Part shown: positions 35,155 through 47,367 of the stretch, piece after piece
Numbering within the stretch: the first letter of the stretch is position 1
Layout of the letters: each line of letters opens with the position of its first letter
From: Antilocapra americana
Lineage: Eukaryota > Chordata > Mammalia > Artiodactyla > Antilocapridae
Length of the DNA stretch: 64,000 nucleotides
Reading direction: 5' to 3'
Assembly: GCA_007570785.1 (NCBI GenBank)
Contig: ML664157.1
Coordinates: 6,400,993 to 6,464,992, forward strand
The notes under the pieces: generated by a model
Databases searched by the model: none
The model's input: the letters and a program-made list of their open reading frames with translations, nothing else
Told to the model about the DNA's origin: nothing
Made by a program: the position numbers and the translations under genes

Positions 35155-35685
35155 CAGTATCTCCATTCCACCTGCTCTTCTGACCATGTGACTTTGATAC
35201 TCCTCCCATTAATAGGTAGGGTAGATGTGTGTCTTGAATCTGGGAAAGCTCATGAATACAGTGGAAGCAAGGCTATGTGCTTTATGAGCTAGATTTTTAA
35301 AAGACCATACAGTTTTTGCCTCTTTCTTTTGGAATACTCACTCTTGGAATAAGATTACCATACTGTAAGGAAGCTTGAGCAGCCATATCGAGAAGTCCAG
35401 CTGAGGTTTCAGCTGACATTTAGCATCCATACACCAATCATGTGGATAAATGAGTTCTCAGACAATTTTTACTGGTCTTAAGTCATTTCCAGCCTTGGAG
35501 CTTCCTAACTGAAAACTCAGACATGGAACAAAATGAAATCATTCCAACCCAACCCATTTAAAAAGTTCCTGACCCACAGAAATCATGAGCACAATAAAAT
35601 TTTTGTTTTATACCACTGAATTTGAAATTGTTTATTATGCAGTCATAGTAACTGGAACAATATATTGTTTCTAAAATCCTAATTT
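35155..35685 (+). mobile_element. MaLR (MLT1-type) LTR relic
   Basis: Ordered LTR words: TTTTGGAATACTCACTCTTG, GAGAAGTCCAGCTGAGGTTT, CTGACCCACAGAAATCATGA, CAATAAAATTTTTGTTTTAT and TATGCAGTCATAGTAACTGG. These correspond to the 3' part of an ERVL-MaLR LTR including its polyadenylation region. No coding capacity. The subfamily was not resolved. Confidence 0.65.
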
Positions 35686-36007
35686 CCTTTACTAACTCAT
35701 GACCAATCAATCTGTATTATTGTACATTAACACTTTTTCAATATTTGAATTTGGCTTGTATGACATATACTAAAAGATATTGCTTTTTTTGTTGTTTTTT
35801 CATTTGACCTAAATTCTTTTTCATGCCCCTGGCCAAAGTTTGGAGTAATCCTAAGTAAGAACATTCAGAACAGAGAGAACTGCAAGTACAGAAACCTGAA
35901 CTTTTGGAGAGTTTGAGGAGCTGAAAACAGTTATGTCTGGATTGAGGGAAGTGAAGCAAAGAACAGCAACTTGGTATCAGAGACAACTCATCTTAGAAAG
36001 CAAGATG

Positions 36008-36230
36008 CTGTGCATGCATGCCTGCTCAGTTGTTGTCCAACTCTTTGTGATCCCACAGACTGTAGTCCACCAAGATCCTCTGTCCATGGAATCTTCCAGG
36101 CAAGAATACTGGAGTAGGTTGCCATTTCCTCCTTCAGGAGATCTTCCTGACCAAGGGATCGAACACACATCTCTTGTGTCTCCTGAATTGGCAGGCAGAT
36201 TCCTTACCACCAGTGCTACCTGGGAAGAGG
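36008..36230 (-). mobile_element. Bov-tA SINE with target-site duplication
   Basis: A complete reverse-strand copy. The exact 10-bp duplication AAGCAAGATG is at 35998-36007 and 36231-36240. Confidence 0.95.
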
Positions 36231-36240
36231 AAGCAAGATG

Positions 36241-37245
36241 AAGAGTTTGCATTTTATTCTAAAAACTCTAGGTTTTACATGTGCCCTCATTCACATTTTG
36301 TAAGATCACTGAAGCACAGTGATTTTAGCCTTCAGCAGAGGCCGAGTGACCAGAAGGGAGCTGAGGCAGGAGTGCAGGCAAGGGATGAGGACCTGGGGAA
36401 GGTTAGTAGCAGCAGAGCTTGAGTAAAGGACACATGTTCGGGTAGATTTTGGAGATAGACATGCCCAGAATATTGTAACCGAAAGTGTTGTTCGACTGCT
36501 CACCACTCAACAGCCGTTAAAGTGGCCATGCTGATGGAAAGGAAAGTTCGCTCTATTTTGGACGCTGGCAACATGGGGGATGGACAGTCAAGGGCAACAG
36601 CTTTTGTAGGCTGAGGGAGGGGGGCTACAAGCAGAAATAGCACAGTCAGCTCTGACCATTATCTTGAACTCGGTCATCAGTGATCTGACCAGCATCGTCT
36701 TGACTGTTTTAAGTACAATTAGTCTTCAGTTCCAGAGTCAGTTTGTTCCCATTTCCTTGAAGTCAGTTCTCAGAATGGCGGCAGCCTATGTCATGGCTCC
36801 AGTCTGGTTATCATGCAGCTAACATCTTCCACCTGGTGGGGTTTCAGCAGCTATAAGACAGCTCACAGGGTATGGCTCAGAATATTATCTATAGTCCTTG
36901 AGAAAGAACTAAAAGTCCTTGACTCTGCTTAATGACTACATTATTATTATTTGGTCTCCTTTGACTGTTTTCCTTTGTTTCTGCATGTTCTCATTTCTCT
37001 GATTAAACTTATTCTTTGACTAAAGTATTTTCACAGACAAAGGCAGGCTGACCTGAGGTCATGGGGGGCAAGGATCGTGGGTTCCTGCCCTGTCTCAATA
37101 TTGTATTTCATGACTGGGTTTGATACAAGGAAATGAATTAAGGATTATACCTAATTACATGCCTGGAAAAACTGAATGGACTGGGAGGAAAGAAATGAAA
37201 TTGGGGAAAGCATATCACAAAGGAAGAGCTTTGAGGTAGGTGTAA
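36241..37245 (-). repeat. L2 LINE relic split by an ERV LTR
   Basis: Bases 36241-36473 follow antisense L2 coding text (TTTGCATTTTATTCTAAAAA, GCAGGAGTGCAGGCAAGGGA, TTGGAGATAGAC). Bases 37098-37245 continue it (GGAAATGAATTAAGGATTAT, TGGGGAAAGC). The LTR at 36474-37097 interrupts it. Confidence 0.6.
36474..37097 (-). mobile_element. solo LTR of a ruminant ERV (class I-like)
   Basis: A 624-bp unit that on the minus strand starts TGAGACAGGGCAGG and ends TTTCGGTTACA, giving the TG...CA ends of an LTR. It has a TATA-like CCTACAAAAGC (36602-36612) and, about 50 bases downstream, an AATAGAGCGAAC block where AATAAAG would be expected (36548-36559). It is flanked by the 4-bp repeat ATAT at 36470-36473 and 37098-37101; 4-bp duplications are typical of gammaretrovirus-like ERVs. 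No gag, pol or env sequence is next to it, so it is a solo LTR left by recombination. Confidence 0.8.
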
Positions 37246-38449
37246 TTAATAGTTGTTCCAACTATTCTCAGTTCTGCTTTTAAGTCCTAATGAAAAACAA
37301 CCAAGCAAACAGACAGCATTATGGTACAAGCTAGTGGGTTGATCTGGTCAAAGACCAGTCCATGAAAAAAAGAAGAAAACATACTTTTCAATATAATAAT
37401 CATTTTAGAACCTGTGGTATTTTTCTGAACAGGCTTTATTTCTTTTTCTGGTCTCTCTGTCTGACATATATAGGCTTGATGCATAGACCAAGTTTTAATT
37501 CAAAATGGTTTTGTTCCAGTATTATCTGTTTTATGGCTCAGTTTTCAACTGGACTTCCTCTTTCTATCGCAAGTTGTAGAATGAGTAAAGTGTGTATAAC
37601 GCACAATATTTTTAGAAAAAATAGAAATACAAATTTGTCAAGGCTGATTACCTATCAGAAGTCTTTGACATTTTGGAACACTCTTGAAAAGGAGTGTTTG
37701 AAGTCTCTGAGGTCAGAAACTCTGGCCAGGTAATAATCCTATAAACAGTGAGGAGCTATTTTTCAGTATCAGTGAATAGAATATGGGTAACTCATAAACA
37801 GGATCCTCCCCTCTAAAGAATTTTATTCTTGGCATCCCTTACTTGGAAAAACTAGACACTTAGGGGTGTGTCCTTAAAAATACTAAAATCCTCTATTTGT
37901 GGAAAGTTTCATAATATTAGTTGCAAATAATTATTGTAAGTGGAGGGGAAAATATGTGCATGTGTAGTTCTCATTGATGTTTAAAAAATAAAGCAAAATA
38001 AAACCAATAAAATCTAGTAATACTGGTGATATCTAAGTGCTGCTTTCTCTTTCTACAAACAGTATTGCCACACTTTGTCTAAAAGGAAGATGTTTAAGGC
38101 CACTCTTTCTTTACATGGGTCAACTGTAAGAAAAAGAATTCACTCTCAACCATAGATCAGGGAACAGTGCCCTCAGCTTGTTAGTGGATTAGGACTGACC
38201 ACGGTAGTTGGTTGACAAACACATTCAAGCAAGCTATTATAGTGTTGATTGTTTTACAAACAAACTAGTTGTTTCAACTTTGACTCGGTCATGTGTATGT
38301 GTGCATTTGTTTGTACTCACGTGTATGCAGACAAATGCACAGACACACAAAACTGATGTGTTTTTTAGACATCAATACAACATGACCACATAACTATTGG
38401 GGAATTAAGAGTATTTTTCTCTAGGCTTGTCTCTCTTCCCACTTTGGAT
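37246..38449. other. unassigned sequence
   Basis: A 123-codon plus-strand ORF (37362-37733) has no recognised motif and overlaps a 65-codon minus ORF. An 11-bp perfect inverted repeat, TGTGCATTTGT at 38300-38310 with its complement at 38331-38341, lies in a GT/CA-rich patch. No gene call. Confidence 0.3.
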
Positions 38450-38570
38450 TATGCGTTTCCACCACTAGACTATGAACTGCTTCAGGCAGAAACTTATTTA
38501 CGTTAACACTTATGTTAGGTTAACACCTAACACATACTAGTAAACATTTCTCAGAATGAATGTAATTGCT
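38450..38570 (+). repeat. L2 LINE 3' end relic
   Basis: CCACTAGACTATGAACTGCT, TCAGGCAGAAACTTATTTAC and ACATACTAGTAAACATTTCT match the sense L2 terminal order (tagactgtaagctcc ... agtaggtgctcaataaat). Confidence 0.65.
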
Positions 38571-38749
38571 TTTTCCATCCACTGCCTTTATTTTATATTA
38601 TTTCACATATTTTGCAACAACAGTCTTCTCTCGTTCATTATTTATCCCTGCTTTTGGACAGCATCCTTCTCATTCTAATCAAGCTGTCTACATCTAAAAT
38701 AAAGTGAACAGTAATCATTTGTTTGCTTAATTCAATACCTTCTTATTAG

Positions 38750-39110
38750 TCCTCATTCTCTTTGACCTCTCTGCAATATTTAGCAGAGTTATCCACACCT
38801 CATATTTGAAATTCCTTTGGCTTTTGCGGACCTACTTCACCTTTTCCTCTTCCTATCTACAAAATCTCTGCCTCTGTGTTTACTATTAAACTGAGTAGTT
38901 AGGAAGATTTTGCCGTCAGGCCTATTCTCTTTTCAGTTTACCTGCTCTTTCCTGACATCTTCATCCACTCCTAGAGCTTCAGCTTCCAAATCCCTTTTGA
39001 TGATGTCTAAATCTATGTGCAGTTCTGGACATTATGTTCTGAATATTTTTCTTTGCATATTGAATGACTCCATTCACTTAAGTATAATTCAGCTTTAGCT
39101 TAAAAACAAG
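38750..39110 (+). repeat. L2 LINE relic, RT-coding part
   Basis: TTTGACCTCTCTGCAATATT, CTTTGGCTTTTGCGGACCTA and ATCTTCATCCACTCCTAGAG follow the sense L2 ORF2 text in order, with many changes. Confidence 0.6.
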
Positions 39111-39765
39111 CAACAATGACAACAATGACAGAAATGGACTCTGGCCAGCTTAGTCAAGAACAAAGAAAGAGAGGGAGGCTTACTAGAGTGATTACTAAAG
39201 AATTCCAGGTGCCTACGAGATGGAATGCCTGACTGCCACAGGAGACCAAAGTCAAGAACATTCTCCTCTCCCTTGCACCACTCTCTGAGTATCTGTTTAT
39301 GGCTTCTCTCACACTGGCAACTAACTTAAGGTATTTTTTTAGTTGTTGGAATGTGACAACTAATAGTCACCAAATGTACATATCCTCATTTTCAGACATT
39401 CAGAGAGGGACCAACCTTGCTTTTTCTGTTTCAATTTAGTAATTGAAGGAAGGACTCTTAGTGGCCCATTCTTGGAAGATGTTATCCTCCAACCAGTTCA
39501 TTCTAGTCACAGGAAATGCCACTTGTACAAATGATGGTGCTTCAAACCCATGTGAACGGACAAGAGACAAGTCTGAAGAATAGGAGTTGAGTGAAGAGAA
39601 AAGATATGCTTGGCTCAAATAAATAATGGGTTTCCATTACAATGCTCCATGGGCACATTAAACTAGGGCCAGACTCATTGTTATCCACCAACCTGCCTCA
39701 CCTCTTGAAATAGACAGACCTCCATATTCCTTCAGTAATAGAATCATGCCCAGGTGTTCAAAGTG
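39111..39765. other. unassigned sequence
   Basis: No family recognised. It sits between L2 fragments, so part may be L2 too degraded to read. Confidence 0.3.
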
Positions 39766-39769
39766 GAAA

Positions 39770-40480
39770 TTGCCGGCTGGTGTTTGACTCTATCCTCTCT
39801 GCCTATATGCAAGCCTTTTCTAGTCTGACACCCGGCTGTCTCACGGCTTCATATTTCCCAGCATTACTGTCACTGCTCTCTCACAGCTTCTCATCACCTA
39901 CCTCCTCTTTGGTCTCTGTGACTCTATCATTTGCTTCTCCAGTATTTTTTCCATTCTAGACTAGCAAACTATGCTATGTCACTTCCAAATTTAAAAACCA
40001 TCACAGCCTGTAGAATAAAACACAAATAGCCCACATTTATGCCTGGTCCCTCTTCATTCATAGAATCCCACCACTATTCATAGATGTCCTTTATTCAGTC
40101 TCATAAACCATGTTATTTACTCCATCTCCTAGACTTTTGTATATGACAGTTTCTAACCCTGAAATTGCCTTACTTTCTTGTTTATACGGCAAAATCTTTC
40201 TCATCCTTCAGGATTTACTTCAAAACACAATTCAGATATCATCCTCTCTGAGAAGGCTGTCTTGACATTTCACATCACCATGGAAATAATCTGACCCACC
40301 TTAACTTAGTACAGTATTTTTAGCATCTCTTAGTTTTCCAACAATTTATTGGTTTTATGTATTAACATTCAGGCAATCTAATACATTTTATATTTTCCTC
40401 TCTCCTTTAGAACCTCCATAGAGTCTAGTGTGGGAAAAGAATACATGAATATTCATGAGTAAAAAATAAGAATATTTTCA
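39770..40480 (+). repeat. L2 LINE relic, 3' coding end
   Basis: The most readable L2 copy here: CTGGTGTTTGACTCTATCC, CATCACAGCCTGTAGAATAA, TCCTTCAGGATTTACTTCAA, ATCATCCTCTCTGAGAAGGC and TGTCTTGACATTTCACATC, all in sense order. Confidence 0.72.
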
Positions 40481-43400
40481 TTACCAACCATGAATTTTAA
40501 ATGGGCTCCTTTTCAGTATGTAAATTTTTAAATTGTGAGGAATCTGTTTTCAGTAGGATGTCTTACATGAAATTATTCAACTTAAAAATTGCTCCTGAAT
40601 TCTCCCTGTGTGATCTATGGCACTGCCAAAATAATGCCACCACCAAGTAGTTTACTGTCTACAGCTGAGAATGACACTTAAACAAACAACACTATTACAA
40701 GTCAGATTATATATGCTAGAGGTACAAAAAAGTGACTATAGGAAAAAAAGAGAAAGGAAAGATTAATTTTGGATAGAAACTAGCTTTACAAAAGAAACCA
40801 CATAGAGCAGAGGGCACATAGTCTCAAATGGCACCCAAAATAGTCAACTAAATGAACACTAGGTTGCTTTTTTAAAAAATCTCCATAAATGTGGTATATA
40901 GTGTACAAATTCTCTTCTCTAACTACTAAATTATTTTTATTAATTTACAACCACAGTCATGATTTATAATGCCTATAAAAACCAGCATAAAACAAACATT
41001 CTCAAACACACAAACACTTACACATATGTGATTGCCAAAGGTGGTAATTTCATTGGCTGAGCTTTCAGCTCTACATTTGAGTTAAAGGCAAAGATTAACA
41101 TGTGCTCAAGTGAGGGTTTGCTAAGGCTTAACTATGGGTGTTAGATTTCCTATATAAAGCAGTAAGTCAAATACTAAGCCAAGACAAAAGTGTTTGTTCT
41201 TCGCTTAAGCTTCCAACACCAGGCATCTTGTATTTAAGAGCAAGCTTAAAGGCAAGCCTTTGGAGAATACAGCATAATGTTGGCAAGCAAGTCATTCCCA
41301 ATTAAACAAACTAAACCTTGAGAACAAAACTATAATAAACGGTCAGAGAATTTAAGGGGACAAAGCTCAGTGTGTGATGATGCCTTGTTTTTCTCATTTC
41401 TTTGCTTGCTTCCCTCTCCCTCTCATTAAGAATTGGCATTAAATGCTCTGTGGGATTAGATGAGAAGTACACAGAGGATTTAGGTCTGTTCTAAGAGCGC
41501 TTGCCTCCTTGGTTTTGGTAATAGCTGTCCGAATGAGCAGTCTTTGTGATTTTAGAAAATATCAAGGAAATTCTAGTGGTGACGTCAACCATCCAAGGCT
41601 AATGCACATATCAACTGTTGTAAATACTTCAGAACAGAGAAAATACGATCTTCACATTTATCCCACAGGTTAGTTGGCTTGACTTGAAAATTTTTTTAAT
41701 TTTACTATAAAAAGAACAAAAAATGCACCTTTTCAGACTGTCACAATTGGCTACCAAAATAAATAATTCCACTAGATGACTGATTTTTCCCTCAAACATT
41801 AGTTAAATGCCACTTCAATTTCTTATTCAAATTCCCCATTGTTGGGGTCTATTATTTTCATTTGTATTATTTTGAAAATGCATTTTTAGTTCCTGCATAA
41901 TGAATGAGTGACTAATAATATACAGATATATTCCTAAGTGTTTTTATTCTTAATTATTCATAACATCTATTTCTTATTTATCTGGCAGCATACAGAGCTC
42001 TGGGGAACAAAATGACCTTTTCATCTATGACCAGTAAAAGACAGAAAGGCATTTTCTATAAGTAATCTCTCTATTGATCAGGGATCTCTCAAGAATTATC
42101 TAAGATGAATGATTGTTATTTGTACATATGCAGTAGGTATTAGTACAGCATAGTGGTCAGTATAGGTTTTGATTAGTCAGTGCCCAATGAATAGATCTAG
42201 ATAAGTATACATTTATGCCAGTTATTTGTCTCACATTATATTGCACCTTTTCATTTTTTAAGTAAATTCAGTTTCAAACCTAACTGAAAGAACATTTGGA
42301 AGTAATACTCATTTCACTATGGGCACAATAGCTTTCATATTCTGTACCTCCTTCTCTACCCTTGCCCCATGGCATCAGCCACCCTGTCATTCTGATATGC
42401 ACTCTTCCGCATCAATTCCCAGAAGCAGACTTCTATTGTCATTTTTTTTTTACTTAATCTGTTTAAAAACCTTAGTACATTTTTTATATCTCCCATTTTA
42501 AAAAAGTATACACCTGCTACCTTCAAAGAAAAAGATCCAAGTGCCAGGCAAGGCAATATGTTTGGTTACTTATTCAATACATGTATGTTGAGGGTCTACT
42601 CTGAGCCAGGAGCAACTAGAAATATGATAGCAGGTTGAAAGAAACTGGTTGGGACCTACCGGCTGGATTATGGCAGAATCTTGTTATTAAGCTAACACTC
42701 TTCCTCTAAAAGGAGATCTGACTGGCCTATTTTGGGAAATAGGAAATGTGACTATAATCCTGCCAGCATAATTTTCAAGTTTAAGATATATATTTTTCCC
42801 CTTCCCTTTTATATCTCTTCATAGGATAGTAAGTCTGACAGCAGCCTATTACATCATTTCTCAATGCAGTGCTTTATCTGATGCTAACCCTTATTTAAGT
42901 ACAAAACCATTCTGCAATGCATTAATAAAAAACATACAGAATATGAATTCTCACAGTAGAATTATCAATGTCATCTCTACTTTATAGATGAAGTCACTCA
43001 CAACCCAAAGTCTTGATAACTTTAATAGGGTCTTACATCTGGTAGCAGCAGATGTGACTTTCTTATCCTAGTTCTGCCAAAGACTTGAATTCATCAGAAT
43101 TAATATTCAAGCATCATTTTTCTGGTATTTTAAATTCAATTTAATTAAGCTTTTATTAATTGATTGATTAAAGTAATACTGATTAGTTTACCTTTTCATT
43201 GTTAGCATAAATTTCATTCACTTGTATAAATTTATCCCATTCCTAGGACTGCATGGCCACCATGCTCTAATATTTAAAGAAATGATATTTATTTCCTTTT
43301 TTGTACTCCATGTCTATAATACTCCTAATCTAGATATAAACAAATATGTGCACTTCTATATGATGGGGCTCAGAGAAGACAAGATTGAATGAAAACTTGA

Positions 43401-43955
43401 TAAATAAAAATTCTGTATCCATTCCCCAAAATTTTGATCTTAATATTCTCTATTTTAAACAACAATAAGCAAAATGACTGATGTCAAATATTTTATTTTC
43501 CTCCAGAACTAGAATTTTAAAACTTGGAGGCTTTTTCTGAATGAATGCTGGTTCCTGTTGCTTACCAGACTACTTCAATGCATTCTTTATGCCACCTACC
43601 TTTGTTTTATTAATGACTTACTTTCTTTTTGCCAGAAAATGTAATGTTTTATATTAAAGGAACAAACAGAAGAGAAACTAGTTTCAACAACCATTTATTA
43701 TTGCTCCAACATTATAATTAACCATACTCCATTTGTTCTCATACATAAACATAACAGAAGGAACAGCTAATGACACCTCAAATGAACAAATAGTTCAAAA
43801 CGGCACCTAATAATTTATGGGTACAAGTAGCTTAACTATAAGGCAAACAGCATCTAGTGCTCACTCAAAAACATTTAGCCTCTGGATTGCAGAGAGGAGC
43901 ACTAAAGGAAAGAGGAAATACAAGCAAATATATTGTAGGACTCTGGTTTTGTTTT
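40481..43955. other. long unassigned stretch, no young repeats
   Basis: About 3.5 kb without BovB, SINE or young L1. A possible L2 fragment (minus) lies at 42565-42640 (ACTTATTCAATACATGTATG, GGGTCTACTCTGAGCCAGGA). A palindromic CRE-type site, TGACGTCA, is at 41580-41587. No ORF over 66 codons and no exon evidence. The lack of insertions in a repeat-dense window makes this a candidate for conserved non-coding DNA. Confidence 0.4.
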
Positions 43956-43959
43956 CAGT

Positions 43960-44870
43960 AGGCTTTAATTTTTAGAGCAGTTTTTAGGTTCCTAGCAAAC
44001 TTGAACAGAAAACAGAGATTTCCTGTGTACTCCTTGCCCCATACCTGCATAGTCTCCCACCATCTCCTACATTTGTTACAATTAATGAACCTACATTGAC
44101 ATATCTTTTGCATGCTAAGTTGCTTCAGTCATGAGCGATTCTTCGTAGCCCACCAATTTCCTCTATCCATGGGATTGTCCAGGCATGATTACTGGACTGG
44201 GTTACCATGCCCTCCTCCAGGTGATCTTCATGATCCAGGGATCGAGCCTGAGTCTCTCATGTCTCCTGCATTATCAGGCAGGTTCGTTACCGCTAGCATA
44301 CCTGGGAAGCCCACATTGACATATCATTATTCCTCAAAGTTCATAATTTACATTAGGGTTCACTCTTTGTGTTGTACATTCTATGGGTTCAGACAAATGT
44401 ATGATGACCTCTATCTATCTTTATAGTATCATCAGAGTATTTTCACTGCCCTAAGAATCTTGTTCAACCCATCTATCCATCCCCACCCAGTAACCCATGG
44501 AAACCACTGATCATTTTACTGGCTCCATAGTTTCGCCTTTTCCAAAATGTTGTATAGTTGGAATCACATAGCATGAAGTTTTTCATAGTGGCTTAAGTTT
44601 ACTTCATGTCTTTTCATATCTTGACAGCGCATCTCTGTTTTGCATCAAATGTATTCCACTGTCTGGGTGAGCTACAGGTCTATTTATCCATTTACCAACT
44701 AAACAACACCTTTGTTGCTTCCAAGAACAATTACCAATAAAGCTTCTGTAAAACATTCCCATGCAGGTTTTTACATGGACATAACTTTTCGTCACCTTTG
44801 GATGAATAGTAAAGAGCATAATTCCTGGGTAGGACTGTTTTCTAATCAATGGGATTAAAATGCTAAGTAG
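43960..44870 (-). repeat. L1M (L1MB-like) 3' region split by a SINE
   Basis: Antisense L1M text is very readable on both sides of the SINE: GAGCAGTTTTTAGGTTCCTA and ATTTGTTACAATTAATGAAC at the left; ACATTAGGGTTCACTCTTTG, GTTGTACATTCTATGGGTTC, AGTTGGAATCACATAGCATG and CAGGTTTTTACATGGACATA at the right. Confidence 0.85.
44106..44312 (-). mobile_element. Bov-tA SINE inside L1M, with target-site duplication
   Basis: A reverse-strand SINE, tail CTAAGTTGCTTCAGTCATGA, head end TACCTGGGAAGC. The exact 13-bp duplication ACATTGACATATC is at 44093-44105 and 44313-44325, and the L1M reads through if one copy and the SINE are removed. Confidence 0.95.
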
Positions 44871-45572
44871 GAAAAAGCCTCAGTATTCAGAAGTCTTGTT
44901 CTTCATTGATAATAAAATTTGGGGGAAAATATGTTGTCTTTCAATTCACAAGTCATCTGCCTGAAAGTCATAAGTACTGATCATAGCTGAGACTGTCTGC
45001 TGGGGTTTGCTATCTGCTCTTTTTCTATAGAGTTCTGCACATAGCCCACAAGTCATGCTTCTGGTATGGGGCTTCATAATAACTCTACCTGTTGAGGATT
45101 ACATTCTATGTTTCTTCCCTTTCCCATATCATCTATGTATTTAACAATGAGGACAAAATATGCACTTTTAGAATTTCTAGAGCAGTAAACACTGTTCTTC
45201 TCTAATACAATTATCACTATGTCAAAACCCCTAAGGAATGATTTTAATTTGTGTTTTAAAGATGGAAAAATAAAATTGTTCTTGCACCAAAAAATTTATT
45301 TGTATAACCTTTTAATTTATAATAAAATCAAATAATTAATTGTTAACTAATGATTATTTAATTTATAATAGAAAATAGTGAAATGTTTGTAAATATAAAA
45401 TTTATGCACCTACAAAATGCAGCTTTTAGTTTGTATGAGATTCTGCATATTTGATGAAATGATTAAGGGGAAATAAAACAGGAAGTTTTAAAACACTTCT
45501 CTAGGGTAATAGAGATAATTATATTTATATTTTTCCTTTTAATTTGAGACATTTTACATCTGAATTGGAGTT
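44871..45572. other. unassigned AT-rich sequence
   Basis: Contains very AT-rich text near 45290-45420. No gene or named repeat. Confidence 0.3.
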
Positions 45573-46984
45573 GTTGTTGTTCAGTCATTAAGTCATGTCC
45601 AACTCTTTGCCACCCCAAGGACTATGGCATGACAGGCTTCCCTTTCCTTCACTATCTCCCAAAGTTTGCTCAAATCTATGTCCACTGAGTCAAGGATGCC
45701 ATCCAATCCTTTCATCCTCTGTCACGCCCTTCACCACCTGCCTTAAATCCATTCCAATGAGTTGTCTCTTCCTACCAGGTGGCCAAAGTATTGGGGCTTC
45801 AGTTTCAGCATCAGTCCTTCCAATGAACATGTAGGATTGGTTTCCTTTAGAATTGATTGGTTTGATCTCCTTGCAATCAAAGAGAATTTCAAGAGTCTTC
45901 AATACTACAGTTCGAAAGCATCAATTCTTTGTCACTCAGCCTTCTTTATGGCCCAACTCTCACATCTGTACAGGACTACTGGAAAAACCATAGCTTTGAC
46001 TATACAGACTTTTGTTGGCAAAATGACACCACTGCTTTTTAAAATACTGTCTGGGTTTGTCATTGCTTTTCTTCCAAGGAGCAAGCATCTTTTAATTTCA
46101 TGGTTGCAGTCACCATCCACAGAGATTTTGGAGCTCAAGAAAATAAAATCTGTGACTATTTCCATTTCTCACATCTGTTTGCCATGAAGTGATGGGACCA
46201 GATGCCATGATCTTATTTTTCTGAATGTTTAGTTTTAAGCCAGTTTTTTTCTCAGTCTTCTCTTTTGCCTTCATCAAGAAACTCTTAAGATCCTCTTTCT
46301 TTTCAGTCATTAGGGTGGTATCATCTGCATATCTGAGGTTGTTGATATTTCTCCCAGCCATCTTAATTCCAGCTTGTGATTCATCCAGCCCAGCATTTCA
46401 CATGATATACTCTGCATGCAAATTAAACAAGCAAGGTGCCAATATACAGCTTTGATGTACTCATTTTCCAATTTTGAACTAGTCCATTGTTCCATATCCA
46501 GTTCTAACTGTTGCTTCTTGACCTACATACAGGTTTCTCAGGAGGCAGGTAAGATGGTCTGGTATTATCATCTCTTAAAGAATTTGTTGTGATCCACAGT
46601 CAGAGGCTTTAGTGTAGTCAATGAAGCAGAAGTAGATGTTTTTCTGGTGTTCTCTTGCTTTTTTGATGATCCAACAGAGGTTGGCAATTTGATCTCTGGT
46701 GCTTCTGCCTTTTCTAAACCCAGCTTGAACATCTGGATGTGCTCAGTTCACGTACTGTTGAGGCCTAGCTTGAATGATTTTGAGCATTGCCTTACTAGCT
46801 TGTTAAATGAGTGCAATTGTGTGCAGTTTGAACATTCTTTGTCACTGTCCTTCTTTGGGATGGGAATGAAAACTGATCTTTTCCAGTCCTGTGGCCTCTG
46901 CTGAGTTTTCCAAATTAGTTGACATATTGAGTGCAGCACTTTAACAGCATTGTCTTTTGGGATTTTTTTTCATTTTTTCTATTT

Positions 46985-47125
46985 TTATTTATTATTATTT
47001 TTAATTAAATAATAATAGGCTGTGCAATGCAGCATGCAGGATCTTAATTCCCCAACCAGGGATTAGACCCACGTCCCCTGCATTGGGAGTGCAAAGTCTT
47101 AACCACTGGACCCCCAGGGAAGTTC
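46985..47125 (-). mobile_element. CHR-type (artiodactyl tRNA-derived) SINE
   Basis: T-rich tail at 46967-47020, then GGCTGTGCAATGCAGCATGC, GATCTTAATTCCCCAACCAG, GGATTAGACCCACGTCCCCT and TCTTAACCACTGGACCCCCA. This is the CHR SINE order, shared with whales, hippos and ruminants, and is inserted within BovB. Confidence 0.78.
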
Positions 47126-47162
47126 ATGTATTATTCTTTTAACGTACTCCTTAATTCTGTTT

Positions 47163-47292
47163 GGATAAGGAAACGGCAGCCCACTCCAGTATTCTTGCCT
47201 GGAGAATCCCATGGACAGAGGTACCTGGTGGGCTACAGTCCATGGGGTCACAAAGAGTCGGACACTACTGAAGTGACTCAGCATGCATGTAA
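47163..47292 (+). mobile_element. Bov-tA SINE 3' half with target-site duplication
   Basis: GCAGCCCACTCCAGTATTCT, TGGAGAATCCCATGGACAGA and GGGGTCACAAAGAGTCGGAC. The exact 11-bp duplication TAATTCTGTTT is at 47152-47162 and 47293-47303, so it is a genuine 5'-truncated insertion. Confidence 0.92.
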
Positions 47293-47297
47293 TAATT

Positions 47298-47367
47298 CTG
47301 TTTTGTTGCTATTCTTCGTCACTAAGTCGTGCCCAACTTTTTGCAACCCCATGAACTGCATCACACC
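47298..47367 (-). repeat. BovB/Bov-tA tail fragment
   Basis: TTCGTCACTAAGTCGTGCCC and AACTTTTTGCAACCCCATGA are the shared BovB/SINE 3' tail in antisense, lying where BovB RT sequence should continue. Probably the remainder of an earlier SINE insertion. Confidence 0.65.

Noticed and set aside
38281..38350. Hairpin in a GT/CA patch as a microRNA
   Set aside because: Arms of only 11 bp around a 20-base loop are shorter than a miRNA precursor stem.
41580..41587. TGACGTCA as a functional promoter element
   Set aside because: A single 8-mer without a nearby CpG-rich promoter or transcript evidence. Reported only as a pointer.
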